Part shown: positions 36,906 to 51,900 of the stretch, piece by piece
Layout: each line of letters starts with the position of its first letter
How positions within the stretch are numbered: position 1 is the stretch's first letter
DNA from: Allacma fusca
Lineage: Eukaryota; Arthropoda; Collembola; Symphypleona; Sminthuridae
Direction: 5' to 3'
Length of the DNA stretch: 64,000 nucleotides
Assembly: GCA_947179485.1 (NCBI GenBank)
Contig: OX359248.1
Span: 45,580,847 to 45,644,846 of the forward strand
Program-made: the position numbers and the translations under genes
Notes under the pieces: model-generated
Database searches by the model: none
The model's input: only the letters and a program-made list of their open reading frames with translations
What the model was told of the DNA's origin: nothing

Positions 36906-39900
36906 CTGTAGAAAGCGATAATTTTAATCATATATTCCAATTCCAAAAACTTAACTAACTTCACGTCTCCATGGAATATACCTAGATGTTTCATGCCCTG
37001 TATCAATGTCAATGTCTGATTCATCAGTAAACCCAGCAAGGCCGCCTACTTTTTCCTGGTACTTGGCTTTCCGTATGGCAGCTAATTTTGACCGCGCTTC
37101 TTCTAATTCCCGTTCAATACGAAGCACATCAGTCCTAGCATCAAGTTCCTGAGCGATCCCACCAACCATCCTACGATTGAGAACCAAGTGTCGTTCTTCC
37201 TCTTGGGCTAGGGCTTGCTGAGCAGCCCTGACAAGATTATCGGTGGCTCTTTTCACAGCATTTCCAGCAGCCTGTAAGTTTTCAACATTGTATGTTTAGT
37301 ATTTAATAGTAATGCATACGCATGATAGCAAGGATTTTCCATTTTGGGTGTAGGGTTTCCGGTGTAGGGCTGTGTATTTTACGTTGCACCTACAACTAGT
37401 GTACTATGTACCACGACTTTGTCCGCCATATGACTAGAGATAACCCTAAATAGTTCCTGTAGCTGTATCTGAAAATGTGACATTGAAAACAGCAACTGAA
37501 GTGAAACAACAGACGGAATGAAATTATACACATCAAAAATAAGATCATTCTTTTACCCCATCGATTTTTTTACGATTTGGCTCCCTTTTCCCCTGTCAAA
37601 AGTCACACAGCTTCCTCTATCCATATTAAGTAAATATTCATCAACATCGACGCTTCGAATTCAGGCTGATTTTAATTAGTCAATTCAGCGAAATCTCTCT
37701 TCATCCTACCTGTACCCTATCTATAAACCGTAATTTCTTTGCAACCCACCTCTTATATAGTGATCCCTAATGAAAAAGCGTCTGAACGTAAGTATGTGAT
37801 TGTATAAACAAACAGCAAATTAAGTAAGGTGTGTGGTGTATTACTTCACGTCACATTGCTCGCAACCGATTGTCAATAGTAAAATACTGTGGATAGTTTC
37901 AGTTTGTATTTGTAAATCCGTATGAAAAATAAGAAAAGCTACCTGAAGTCTTCGGGTAGAGTCGCTTTCTGGGGATGCTTTCACTTTACATGCTACAAGT
38001 AACTGTGCTGTCGATGACGCTACTTGCTTGGCCGCAGATATCAGTTTTTCTTCGGTGGCATGCCCCTGAACTAGTGAGTTAGCGGCTTCGACGAGGCTGT
38101 GTGTTGCTGCAGCCACTAACTGTGCTGCAGACACAAGACCATCAGACCACTGACCGTCATCCGATTCAGATGCAGCTTTCCGACTTACTCTCCCACTATC
38201 AATTAGCTCTCGTTGAGCAGCTGAGGCAGCTTTAACAAGTGCAGATGTAGCTGCAGCTATTGATTTGGCAGCTTCCAAGATCATTTCGTCAAAGTTTAAT
38301 GACTCATCAGCCTCCTAAATTAATCCGGAAACATTCATATCTGCATTGTAATTTTTAAGAAGAATGCTTTAACAATTTTATACGAAAGGAAACAACTCCG
38401 CAGGGTACTGATGACTTAGGGCAATGCCGCTATCAAAATATGTTTGAAATCCGGTTGAATTCAAAAGTACAACCAAGAATATCAAACATATCTCACAGAG
38501 ACACCCAAACAGATCTACGTAAGTAGGAAAGTCCAAGCCGATCGCTTAGTTCGCTAGAAGACCGCAGAACCACGACTACTTGACTAAGAACATGTGAATA
38601 TTTTTGAATTTACTTGTATAGATCGTCGTGGACGTAACTTCTCAAGCTTTTTTGCAGCTGCATCAATAGAATTGGCAGCACCAAGTAATTCATTTTCAGC
38701 AATAACTGTTGGGTCATCCGGGTCTTCGAAAGCTGAACCTACAAACCCAGAAAATAAAATTTTCAGAAACTTCATAGTTTATACTATTCTCTGTACTACA
38801 CCCAGAGAAAATCGCAAAAAGACTGGAAAATAAGCAAAAGCAATTGTTATAAAAAATGTTGCAAACATCCAAAACCTACACTAACAATACATTGTGACAA
38901 ACGTGTAAGCAGTCCCACTGAAAACCTCAAGCAACAAAAAACAATAATAAATGAGCTACGCTGACAAACGAAATAATAGCATAGTAAGTAGCATGCCAGA
39001 GCAAAAACTTTTGTTCATTTTAGGAAGTAAATATTACGTTCCACGTTCAAACCTACAACTTGTTTTATTTCCCAAGTTTAAAATGCTAAGGAACACTGAC
39101 GCTGACACTTAATTTTAAAACGCACCACTTTTTTCACAAGCATCAAGCGAATACGGCATTCACTACCATGTAGATACTATTTAACCAGAATAAATTAACT
39201 ATAGCAGACTGACACCTTATCGAATAAAATGAAATCACGAGTGGTACGTTTTATTAAATGCAAGTGAATGGATACTTGAACAAACCTTGATTGTGTGTAC
39301 ACGATTGTAGGGTATGACCAAGCAGTGGATTCGCAGGGAGCTGGTTCACAATGACTACGGAGGTGAATTATTAGCACATCCAATGTATTGACAAAACATA
39401 TTGAACACACGAAATAACATTTAGGTAAGTACAACAATCATAATTTAAATCAATCATCCAAACTTGTATGTTGGATTAGTTATTCGTGGTCTTATATCCT
39501 ACGATTGATTATTATTGTCTCTCCACACTCGTCAAAACGTGAAACATTCAATTAAAGTACAAAAACGAGCGGTATTACTGGTTGGCAGACAAAAATATAA
39601 CAGGATTAAACAATAATTTAACTTAAATGACTTTCAAAGACCGTATGTACCTTTCATTAGTTGACCCACAGCCCCTAATTCGGTTACAGAACTAGCAATT
39701 TCTCGAGAAGATTGTGTCAACTGTGCCTTCACATCAGTACCAGGATGAAGGACAGCATGAAGGACGAATTGAAGCAGGTCTCTGTAGTGAACAGCAATTT
39801 GGCGGGCGGCAGCTAACAGTCTTTCCCTTAAATCCCCTTCTATGCTAAACGCTGCAGATTTGCAAGATGTGAGCAGGTCCGACACAGCTTTACGACCAAC

Positions 39901-42900
39901 ATTAGCCGCAACAATAACATCGTCTTGTCTACAGCTGGCCCCAGCAGCAACAGCTTTAGCCGTCGCAGTTGTAACTGGTCTGGTGGCACGAACCAACTCC
40001 TCTGGAGTGACGAGCTTTCCTCTGGGTATTTCAGGAGAGTCCAATGCCTGAGTAGTCAGTGTTGATTGTCAAATATTTTAATTAACTTCAAGGCTTTAAT
40101 TAACTACATATAACTTAGTCAACGTGAAAGGAGCACTCACTCTGATTTCCTGCGCTATCGCTTCTATGGTAGCCTCCAATGCTCTTGTACCTCTGGTGTG
40201 CTCATCTTCTACTGCTTTCACAGTTTTTAACAGGGATGTCACATTTGTCACCATTATCTAAGAAAATCGAAACATGGAAAACCCAGGATAAACACGTTAC
40301 ACCATAATCTACTTCAAGCGTAAACATTGCAGTTATTAGTTTCGTTTAGCAGATAGGTAAATAGAAGTGCACACATAACAGCAAACAGATATGTATGTAC
40401 ACAAGCAATCTTAAGAGTACCAGATCTGCGCATACAACCATTTTGGTAGTAAAGTAAATGTCATTCATAAAGTTCTTAAAAAATTATTCAAAAGGTTTAA
40501 GGCAAGAAAAGGGTGTAGTCTGGAGTTATTGCAAAGGATGCCACGGACTTGACGACATTAAAGAGCTGACACAATTGCTACAACTACAAGTTGTCTATAT
40601 AATGGATATTACATATGGAAATCCTATGCCAAACCAAACGAAATTGACACACCGTAAAACTCTCAATATCATTAAATTACCACCATAGGTAGGTGGTAGG
40701 TACGCAGTCTAAAAACAGGTCAGAATATGATTTTGAGACATCGAGAATTTTCTTGCCGTTTTTCTTAAACGGTATTTATTAAAAGTTTTACGGCACAGAC
40801 AATTTTGACCTTAGATCTTACCTCTGAACCGCCTTTCCGCTTGTAATAATGAAAATATTTGCGCATCGCGAATACTTCGATGTTGAACAAATTTATTAGG
40901 GAATCAAGAAATAAAATTAACGCATGGACAGCAGCTAAACCTCTTTTAACACTAGCAAGATAATTATTCACATATGAACATTGAAAGAAATAAGGTCTAT
41001 TAGAAATGTAAAGCGCAATGCTGAGACAAAGGTGAACACACGATAAAGTACTAGCAGCCAGAGTCCGTGGCATCAATCGCGCAAAGCAGCTGGATCAGCT
41101 GATCTTCATCTTGATCAGAGGTCAACCAACACTCATCATCCTCTATTCTGTCCAACAGCAACATTTCATCTACTTCCATCGCCTCGTCCTCCTCACACAC
41201 AACAGAAAATTTTTACCAGGTGTACGTTACTGCACTGCAACCTTATTTCCCAAACATCCCCTTACGTACAACTGTACATTTTATCATTTGTTTTCGAACT
41301 AATATGTACACAGACTGCTTGCTATGAATGACACTTACAAAAATTCCTGACAATCAATATCTGCTAATAATTATATTAGAATCCAACCCACAAAAGTTTC
41401 AAGTGACAATGTAATACCTTTGCTGACTCTTTCAGTGTGATCATAGATGCATCGTTAGGACCTTTTCCAGCAGCTGATTTAGTTGCGTGAATCAGGTCAA
41501 ATAAGGCACCGGCAACATCCCTCACCGCATTAATAAGCATCACCTGAGATTCAGGATTATTTGATCCTAAGCTAGCGGCTCCAAATTTTACGGCTTCAGC
41601 TAACTGAACAATTGTGGCAACCGCATTTTGGGCAGCTACAGCGAGTTGTTCCTGAGTAGATGCAGCGCCTACAATTTAAACAATTTTAAAAATGAACGCT
41701 GAAACAAACATAAACGCATTTAAACGCATCAAACATAAAAGAAGAAGAAATACCTGCCACTAAGGTTTTTGTATCCTCAACCAAGGCTTTTGCCGTTTTT
41801 AAAATATTTTCTCGGTGGTCTCCGAATGTTTCATCGCCATCGCCAAGCAGAGTCCCAGCTGTGGCAAACATTATGGTAGTGTCCAAATCTCCAATGATTC
41901 CCGACACAGTGGATGCAGCATTGATACATGCTTGGGTTCCTCTTGATCCGGCCTGAAGAGCGGCCAAAATATCCGATACTTTCTCACACACAACCCTGTT
42001 GGCGTCAGACAGATCCCTCTGAGTAAATGCATCCGCAGAGAATTGAACTGCGGCTCCAAACTTAATCAAGTCAATGCAAGCTCTGCCTAATTCTTGAACT
42101 CCACATCTTATTCTAATTCCGACATCTTGTGAAGCAATAGAAGCAATGGCACCCTTGGCATCATTGGCTAATTGGCTATACAACTGACTGATTTCCGAAG
42201 AAATTATAGGTATCTGTGACTGATTAGTTGCAAACTTAGATGTAACTTCCTGCGATAAACGAGCAATTTCTTTTGCGAGTTGGACCATTCTTGACTGGTA
42301 ATCAACGAAACTTTCTGACACCGACGGTGAAGAATACGTTTGCTGATTCAGTTTAACCATTGCGGAGCTGATTGATTCACTGATTGAAGCAACTAGCCCT
42401 CCAACTCCCGAAGAGATCTCTTGAAGTGATATTTTCAAATCGTCCAAGCCTTCTTGGAAACACTAGAATATGGAACATTACTTATTAACGCAAAGAATAA
42501 AAATGGAAGATTTTTACAGTGTTAAAATACAGTAGTCAGCACACCTGGCTGCTTAAATCTAGTTCAGGATGTAGATTGACAGCTTTAGGATTCCCGCCCG
42601 AGTCTTTTGCTGCACACACGAACTGAATCCCACTTTCCAGAACAGTTCGAGTGCGTTCCAATAAGTTAACCTGATCCTTGGAATCCACCATATTTGAAGC
42701 CACTCCCACGATATTGTCTACAAGCGATTCAATAATGGTCACAAGAGACGCCACCTGATGCCCAACATTTTCCGCCTCGGCTCTTCCAGCATTACGAACT
42801 GGCTCGACATGCTCTTCAGCAATACGTAGCGAGTTCTCAGCGTTTTGAACAAAACTTTGCAGAGTATTCTCTTTCCGTGGGTGCAAACTTTGAGAAACAG

Positions 42901-45900
42901 CTGACAAAGACGCCTGGTTAAGGTCTCGGAGACAATCATTGAGCTTATGAACAGCAGTTTCACATTCTTTTTGCCCTGGCGCCTTTTCTCTGAAACAAAA
43001 GGTACCCTTGGCCATTATCTAGTTTATATTTTAATTTAGTAATAGCACGCAAATAGTAATACCATTAAATTGGAAACTTTACCACAGAGCTGTTTTTATA
43101 AATAATTACCTGAGTGCGGTTACCAATTTCTTGATAGAATCAGAAACATGTTTACTATGCTGCGCTAGTTGCTGCCACGTAGGAGGATCTTTGGGATTGA
43201 TTGCTAAAGACTTGGCTGACTGCAGCATGTTACAAGAACCCTCGATGACGTTTCTTCCCGACGCTAAAACAGGTTCCTGAATAATCCGACCTTGCGAACT
43301 GATTTTGGCCGGTTGGGAAACAAACTCTGGCTGGGAAGCATATTGTACTAATAAATTCACCGACTTTACTAATGTACTCGTAGCTTTGTTGCATTTTTCC
43401 CACTTCTCGGTTGAACGGTCATGATCCAAGGCTATATTAGCATTTTATTATTACGAATTAATTTACAGGTCCGCTATAAGGTAATATAAAGTGTTTGTAT
43501 CTCCTTACCTTTAATTTCTTTTACGAGAGATGCTGTAGAATTGGCTACATCTTTGGCCATTTGTACGAACTGACGACGAGTAGAGGGATCATTGGTTCTT
43601 TCAGAAGCAACCCTGCATGAAGTGCAGAGCGATGATGTATGTTTTGCTATAGTTGTTGCTGCGCTTAACAACTGCTGTTGGGTTACTTTAGAACTAGTAA
43701 TGACTTGACAGGCAGATTTTATGTTTTGGGTTGACGAGTTAATGGAGGTCATATCTACAAGTCCCGGTTTCCCTGCCACAGAAGTTGGTTCCGCAGCTGC
43801 AAGCAAGTAAGCAGCTTGTGCGGAGCTCTCCACTAATCCACATATTGCCTCAGCAGCAGAGTTTACGGATTCCCCAAACAAATCCAGTCGACCCTCTTTG
43901 GCATAGTTAGCTATTCCTGTCATACTATCTCCTGCATAATAAACATAAAAAGCATGAGTACATATTATACAGTAAAATCATATAATAAAGTATCTAATTT
44001 ATTAGTAAAAAAGAGACCTAGAAGTTTCGAGTTTTCAACAACAATTTGCTGACAGTCAAAATAAGATGAAGCATTTACTGGCTCTTTCGGATTGTTCAGA
44101 AGAGGTTTCAAAGCCTGAATCTTCCTTACAGCATTGTCGCATTCCTTTTGACCAGGTGCTGCTGAGGAGCAAGCGTCAATTAGCTGATTAAGGCAGTCGC
44201 TAACAGCTCTACCGAATTCAAAACATTTAACAATGTCTTAATTATTCCTTTAATTGGACTGCTTAAAAAGTAGCCATTGTATTCGTAGTGTGCAATAATT
44301 CAAAAAATTCATGGAACTACATAATTTTATATAAAGTAATTGAAGTCTGTATAATCAGAGTAGTTTTGTAGTACACATAGTATCATATCTACGACCCTTG
44401 GCGTTGGTTAGTTTAATACCTTGCTGCAGCAGTTAGTTGGCTCCTAGTCCCTGGTGTATCAGGGTTCGTCGAAGCAGATTTAGCTACAACAAGAAGATTT
44501 GTTGAAACTATCGATACATTTCTTAAGCCGATAAAAATGTCTTCTCGTACTTGCACATCTTCGTGCAAACGCGCTAAGTTTGAGCTGGCGTCAATTATTC
44601 GTCCAGTTTTGGAACTAAAGTACTTGGCTTCTGCCCCCAACTTGGTAAGATTACTGGAAACATTGACTATTTCTGTAGCCGAATCTGCAACATCCGATGC
44701 GAGTTGCTGTAGTTCCGCTTGCAATTGTCTACATTCAATAGTTCAAAACTTCATCAGTCAACATAATTTTAGGCACTTACACACGCTGAAACTAAAAGTA
44801 ACCATACATTTATGAAACCTATTGCTAGCCGATTCCCTGTAAATATCTTATCACTGTTAACACGAATTTTTGCTGGTATCATTTAAAATTCAACAGATTT
44901 AAACAAGCATAGATTTTATCTGTAAACGTTAGCTTGTGATTTAGATTTAACCAATGCTTAGTTGCATATAAATGCACTATGTACCCCCTTCGTCTAACAT
45001 AAGAAGGTAATTACTGGCGATTTGAGCATTTGAAAAGCCTCCTTTTTTTCCTTTGAAGACTACTTTACAAAAACCTTAATGGCTTATGAACAGCGTGGAA
45101 CAAAAATACTTCTCCCCCCCCCACAAGTTCTCAAAATCGAGTAACTCATAAAATATATAATAGTCCCCCATTTTGTTGCAAATTTCTCAGATTTTTTAAA
45201 ATGTGCTTCATTGATAATTTGTTTACGGATACAATAACTGTTTATTTCAATTCCAAAAATTTGTTTCAATATGTATTGATGCTCATCTGTAGAAAATTCG
45301 ATGGGCTTTCCAGGGAAATATCTAGTAAGTCTGTATGTTGAGAAGAAAGAAAGCCTCGTCTCAGAAAGAAACTGAGGAAGATCAGAAGAAAGAAGATTTT
45401 CTGATCTATAATTCTTTCTGGGATTGTAAAAATATTTTAAATCGATGTGCTTGTAACAAATGTGAAGGGATTCATTTAAAGTTAAGTGTTTTGAAATACT
45501 AATTGTGGTAATTACAAATTCTTTAGATTACTTCAGCCAAAATTACCCTCCACCTCCACAGCCTGTTTGTTATTTTATTACTGTATAAGATTTAACGTAA
45601 ATACTGGGAATCTAAATCCCCGAATCTATCTTTCAGAATAAACAGGGAGGCCAGAAAATATGGTCCTCAGAGTTACAGTTACGAATACTTTTATTTGGGC
45701 TAAATTAAAAACCGTTGTTATCAAAACTTGAAATATACTATTATTTACATTTAAAATGACCCCGGCAGAAGCTACGTTACTACAGGAGGTACATTTTTTA
45801 CCATCAGATATTTTTGCTGTAAATCATGTTTCAAAACAGGATGCATTTATGGGGTATTGTGAATATATACACCCATAATAATCATAAATATATACTTACC

Positions 45901-48900
45901 CATATGTTTTTCCGGATTGGGGCTTGTCTTGCTTTTCTGCAGCTAATGTGGTAGACGCGATTCCATCGATTGCATCGTCAATATCTTGCTGGCCAGGTAG
46001 CGATGCAGTGATTCTTTCCAATGCAATGTGAATTCCTTTCACAATCGGACTCAGATGCATTTGCAGTTGCTCAGGAGTTTCGTTGGTACCAATTAATCCA
46101 TGGCTTTCTTTAATCAGCGTCCAGCTTCTATCTAAAACTAGTTCTGTGCTGTTTAGTATTCCGGTACTATCAGAAGTTGCAGCAACAGCTCTAGCAGCAA
46201 CTACCAAATCTGTCAACCCCGATGATAGCCCTTGAGCTGACAAAGCAGCTGCAGGAAAATCGGAGGCAATTACAGAATTTGCGAGTTGATCGGTACATGG
46301 CGAAACGCGTCTAACACTTGCATTTAAACGCTGAATGGCATTATGAACGTCATCTCCAGGGAGCGGCCGAAGCTCTTTTCCGGCAGCAGCAATTTTACAC
46401 GCAACTAATTCGTCTTTGGCATCATGAACTTTATCTGCTGCGGCTTCAAGTTGTTTTCTGGAATGGCTGGGAACTGCCATACCAATGTCCGCCTTCATAC
46501 GGTCTAGAGCCGTTCTTAATTCCACAAGCTCAACGGCAAGCTTTTGAGAGCACTGAGTTAAATGCCGAGACGAAGAAGAATCATCGATGAAGTTCGACGC
46601 CTTTTTCGTGGTAGCAACTAACGAATCGCACGGTTTGATGAAACGACTGGTTGCTTCAATTAGATTGTCTTGAACGTCTTCATTCGAACTCTGCATGGAT
46701 GCTTTCACTGTGCTAACCACTTGCGGAATAGTATCTGCAACGGCTCTGCAAGAATACAAAATCACATAATCAATATTTCTTCCTAGTTTCACTACACAAA
46801 AAAATTATTTTCCAACCTACGCCCGCATCAATTACCAGCGCACCTAATCGAATAATGTTAAAAGCAAAACACCTGCAGTCTGAAGACATTGCATCACGTG
46901 TTGTAGAGTTAAAGCAATGTGGTGAAGCGCTCTGAGATGCAGCAATAGTTTGCGCGGCAGCTGAGGCTGCATTTTTGGCGGCAGCTTCGAGGCGCTTGAC
47001 TCCTTTCCGTTGAACAGCACCTCCAGCAGCAATATTCGTAGCTTCTCGTAGGTCTTGTGCAGCTTGACGTAGCAAGTTCTGCGACGTGGGTGCATTTGGA
47101 TTAGATGCGCAAGCTTTTGCAGCTTCAACAAGACGAGACGTGGCTTCAGCTAGTACTTTGGCAGCTGCTATTAGCTTACGCTGCAGATCTGAGTCAGGGG
47201 TTTTTTCCGCCTCCCCTTTAATAGACTGAATCAAATGCGCAGTGGCCTGCGCTAATACCCTTGCTTGTCGTACCATATCAGATGAGTCCTCGCTGGTGAT
47301 AATTTTGTCCGTAGCAATTAAAATTGTATCCACTGTGCCTTCAGTCGGAACTTGGTCGTCAATGGATGCCCGTTGTTGGGGTCTAAAACAAAAATGTATA
47401 CGTGCATACACATACATTCACACATTTCATGAAGAATACTATCACAAGCAATACCTGATGTGATCCAAAAGTCGGTTCAGTGCGGTAGAAACGTCTCTGG
47501 CAGCCGTCTCCAAGTCGCTTCTTAGATTTGTATCTTGGCAACACTGATTGGAAGTTACTAGAACACTCTCTACTGATTGTGCCACGCGCCTTGAAGCCCT
47601 CGTGAGTTCGTCCCGACATTTATCGTTACTTATCTGCAATAACCAGGTTTTATTACCCAACCCATGTTTTCATAATTGAATAACTGCTTTCATAGTTAAA
47701 ATATTACCGTTGGGGCGACGACCTTAGCACAGGCGACGAGCTCAGAAGCAGACAAAGCTGTATGCGCAGCAGCTGAGATAATTTCTTCTCGTTCTTGGGG
47801 GTTTTCAGAAGAGGCAGCACACTTTCTGGCTTGCACAACGAGAGCAGCCGATGTATTGGCCACAGCTTTCGCAAAACCCAGAAGAACATCTTGGGTTTCA
47901 TCACCCTCTCCAATAGTGTTCAAAAGTGCCCTTGACGCATCTCCAACTCGACCAGCCGCACTTAAAAGATTTTGTCGAGGCTAAGCAGCAACGTAACAAT
48001 AATTAATATTAATTCTCCAGAAGTAATGAATGAGATTTGAAGACAAATGTCAAGACTAAAATTGAGGCAACGTAAAATGATATTACTTCTTTCCCTTCAG
48101 GCTCTGCCGCTGTCAACATGTCAGAGAAAGCGTTGCATAATTTTCGGGTTGCATCGATTAGTTTTTCGCCACTGTCGTCCATTAACGCTGCTATCATTCG
48201 AACATCTTTAGCAACATCTGGTAAGCCAGATGTTATAACTGATACGGCTTCTCCAACAGCACCTGAGTCAACAACGTCAGTGGATGTCAGCGTTACAACA
48301 TGCGCCGTAGCAGCACTCATAGCAGCAATTTGTGTGTGTATATTTTGCTTTTTTGAGTCCAGCGTTGTCTCCTTCCATTTCCGTGATGCCTAAAATATTT
48401 GCACATGTGAAAAGACGTCGAAAATAATATTAAAACGGGAAAGTAATAGTTGCGAAATACTCACGATTGCGAAAAAAAAAAGCTAGAAGCTTTAGTACCT
48501 ATATGAAGCAACGGGACATTTCATTTTAAAGGCCATGTAGGAAGATGACAAAGAAAGCGCTAATCACGTGACACGTTTACTTAAATTGTGCAAAAAGTAA
48601 AATGAGAAATGCAAACAAACAGATGAACTTGCAGGAATTACAAAAAAAAGCGGTTCGATTGGGATTTTATTCATTTCAGGGTATAAATTGGGTGAGTATT
48701 AACTACAAAATTATTACTAACAAAAAATAAACCATGGACGGACTGCTTATAGCACTAATACAATCACTATTCACAGTATTCACTGCTCACTACAAAAACT
48801 AGCTACTACGACAGCCATATATCGAGCTTTTGATTAAAACGTGCCATTGTTTGCTTTCAATAAAATTATAAAATATTTTTTAGTGACGGACAAACTTAAT

Positions 48901-51900
48901 ATGGTTAGCATGTTCACAGCTTTGCTATGTTCGGTGCGATTTATGTTAACAAGAACAAGTTTTTCTATTATAAAGGCAGCAGAGATTATTTAATGGAGCG
49001 ACGTAGGCTCGAACGAATACTTGAAACAGAGGTAACAAATTTGTCGGAACGTAGACGCTTCTCAGGAAAAATTTGTTACACGTGTGTAACGTAGACGATA
49101 ATGACTCACCGGGTCTGTTCCCAAAGGAGGAAGATTTAAAGGCTGATCCAAGTACTCCTTTGATTTGTTCACGGCATCCCTTCCACTCATAATTGCTTTA
49201 TGTGCTCCTGACATCGCTTCCGTAATCTGCATCTGCTGAACCTAGTTGTAAAGCACTGGTGAGCATTAATGATATCTCAGTAATTCGAAATGTCTAAACA
49301 AGCTCAGAGATTTTTGTTCTTGTTAGGGAGCAAGAATAATCTATCGCGACTTTAATTATTTGATTTCATTTCACAAAATATAACAACCGCATTGTTTTGG
49401 TACAATGAATTGGAACTAAGCATCGTAATCTAAATTGAAATTACCGTCGATTGTGAAGTGTGGCCGACATCCAACTGTGTCTGGTATGTAATATTCTGTG
49501 CTCCTACTATATGACCGGTGTGAAACGTGTTCAGACCTAAGAGAACGATAAGTAAATGTAATTTGTATTTCAAATAATAATGCATTTGCGTAAAACGTGA
49601 ACCATTATGCTGCATAATTTACCATCTGGACCTGCATGCATAATAGCAGGTTTGGCCACTGAGTCAGTTGTGATCGGGGTAGGTTTGGCGGGGGGCTGTC
49701 GTTGAACTATAGTCGCCCTGAAAGGGCTGATATTGTCCTCTACCAATGTGGACCCCTCATCGCCCTCGATACCTAAATGATCTTTGGCTTGCTTCTGCAG
49801 AAATTGATAAAATGATTGTTGTAAAGTCGTAAGGTCAACAAATGCATCAATAGAAAAACACAAATTTCAGAAAAAAAAACATTTCAGGGGCAAGGAGCTA
49901 TTAATTCATAAGGTTCAAAAGCCTTCGTCGAAACCGTAAATTTTGATAAGAACTGGCCAAAGTCCAAGGAAGCTTCTTGTAGAGACGCAACCACTCGCTC
50001 GATCTTGATGAACTAGAAAATCTCTTTAGATTTGGTGACATTTCAGCCACATTTGGTCAAAATACTGAGTTCCTTAGAACATAAAATGTCTTATGACGCG
50101 GATGAAAACAAACTTTGGCCAGACCAATTCCTTTTAAGTAGAATCAAGAAGAAATATAGATAATTTCTTCAAAACAAATATGTTTTTAACCGTTCTTATC
50201 GGATTTTGGGGTTCGATGACGCTAATTTGTGACTACTATAAGGAAACTTATGGCAAAGAGTAAGAAAAATTGGATAGCCTGCCTTCTTCAAAATGATATC
50301 GATGTAGCCAGCAATGAGCTGTGCAATTTGCTCTCCTTCCGGGGTTTGTACACTATAATACTGATCCGAGTAGTCTCCAAAGTCAAGAGTAAAAGTGTTT
50401 GGAGAAGCAGCCCATCGTCGTACAGTTGTCAGAGGCCACACTTTGAGAATATCTTTGGTACGTTCATCTAGACGCAGGACTGAGTCCTTCGTGACCCCTA
50501 ACAACCTGGGCACTAGTTTGTTTTTGCTCTGCATCTTTTCCTTGACTAAGAAAAACGTTACACCATACGTCTCCAATCCTCGAGCTGTTTTAGTGTACAG
50601 TGCTTTGGCATCTAACTCGCTAAATCCCATATGCTTCCGGTGCTCTCCAAATACTTTCTTCTCAATTCCTTTTACTTTTGAATAAGAATTCGGCAAGAAG
50701 TCTTTAAGGCTATAATCACATTATATATATTATTACTTACAAGAAAGTACAAACGACATATTCCCAAATTAATTCCTATATAGTGACTCGATAACTGGAA
50801 GTTTATGCGTAATTAGACGAGTGCGTAAAATCTGTTGACACTGCGTTAGGATTACTCATTACAAGGACATCGAAGACACAATTGCTACAGAGTATATTCA
50901 TGTATCTAGATTGGTTTCCTCAAAAAGTTTAACATGTAATATGGAATTGATCTAGCTAAAATATAGATCGTAGTGATTGCAAACAATAGTTTAAAACAAG
51001 GAAAACCACACAATTATTTGCATCTGAGAAACCTTTTGCGCTCACCATGGGAGTTAACAAGTCATTCGATGATTCGTGCCATTCAAATCTGTAGAAAGTA
51101 AAAATGTCAAAAAAAGCAAGCCCGATATACGCAAATATAGAATTTAAAACCTATAGGTTTTAAGTGGTCCTAGCTGCCTGCATTACAAGATTTTCCTATT
51201 ACAAGGTGCAATTCCAGGAAAACTATGTAAATGCTGTACTTTAAAATGTAACAATGCATTTTAATGAATAAAGAAAATTACTCCAAAAATCCACTCCGGT
51301 GCTTCTGGGGATTATGATCTCCAAACTGTATTTGACACTGAATACCAGCAAATTCGCAAGCTTTTTCCTGGGTCACAGGGTGTGTACCATCTAAAATAGC
51401 ATCTCTGGCTTGAACGTACAGTAAATTAAGTTGAACCGGGTCGTGGGAATCAATGTTTTGGTCTGAAAAAAAGTATTTTCTGCGAAGAAGCAGAACCTCT
51501 GACTCTTCGATTCCTTGCTCCCTTAACGTTTTCGTGTGGTCGACCCAGTTTACTGCAAACATCATTCGAACCGTTTAGTACCAACAGATACCAATGACAA
51601 AAACTGGAACAGTTTTAAATTGAAAGTGACTAAACAACAATATTCACATGAAATTTACCTTCATCGTCCGTTTTTAGCTTCTTCCGGAGTTGTTCCATTT
51701 TAGCGTCGCGCTCTTTGTCTTCTCGTTTACGTCGGAGCGTTAAAGTACCGTAATTTTCGGTCCGATTCAGACCATCAATCTCTTCAGGTAAATCCCGTAC
51801 CAAACTGTACTCGTCATGATTTGTAATTCCTTATAGGAGGTACAAGAAGAATTTTTAAGGCAAACTTAATCCTCACTTACTATCTCCAGGTTCACCTAAC

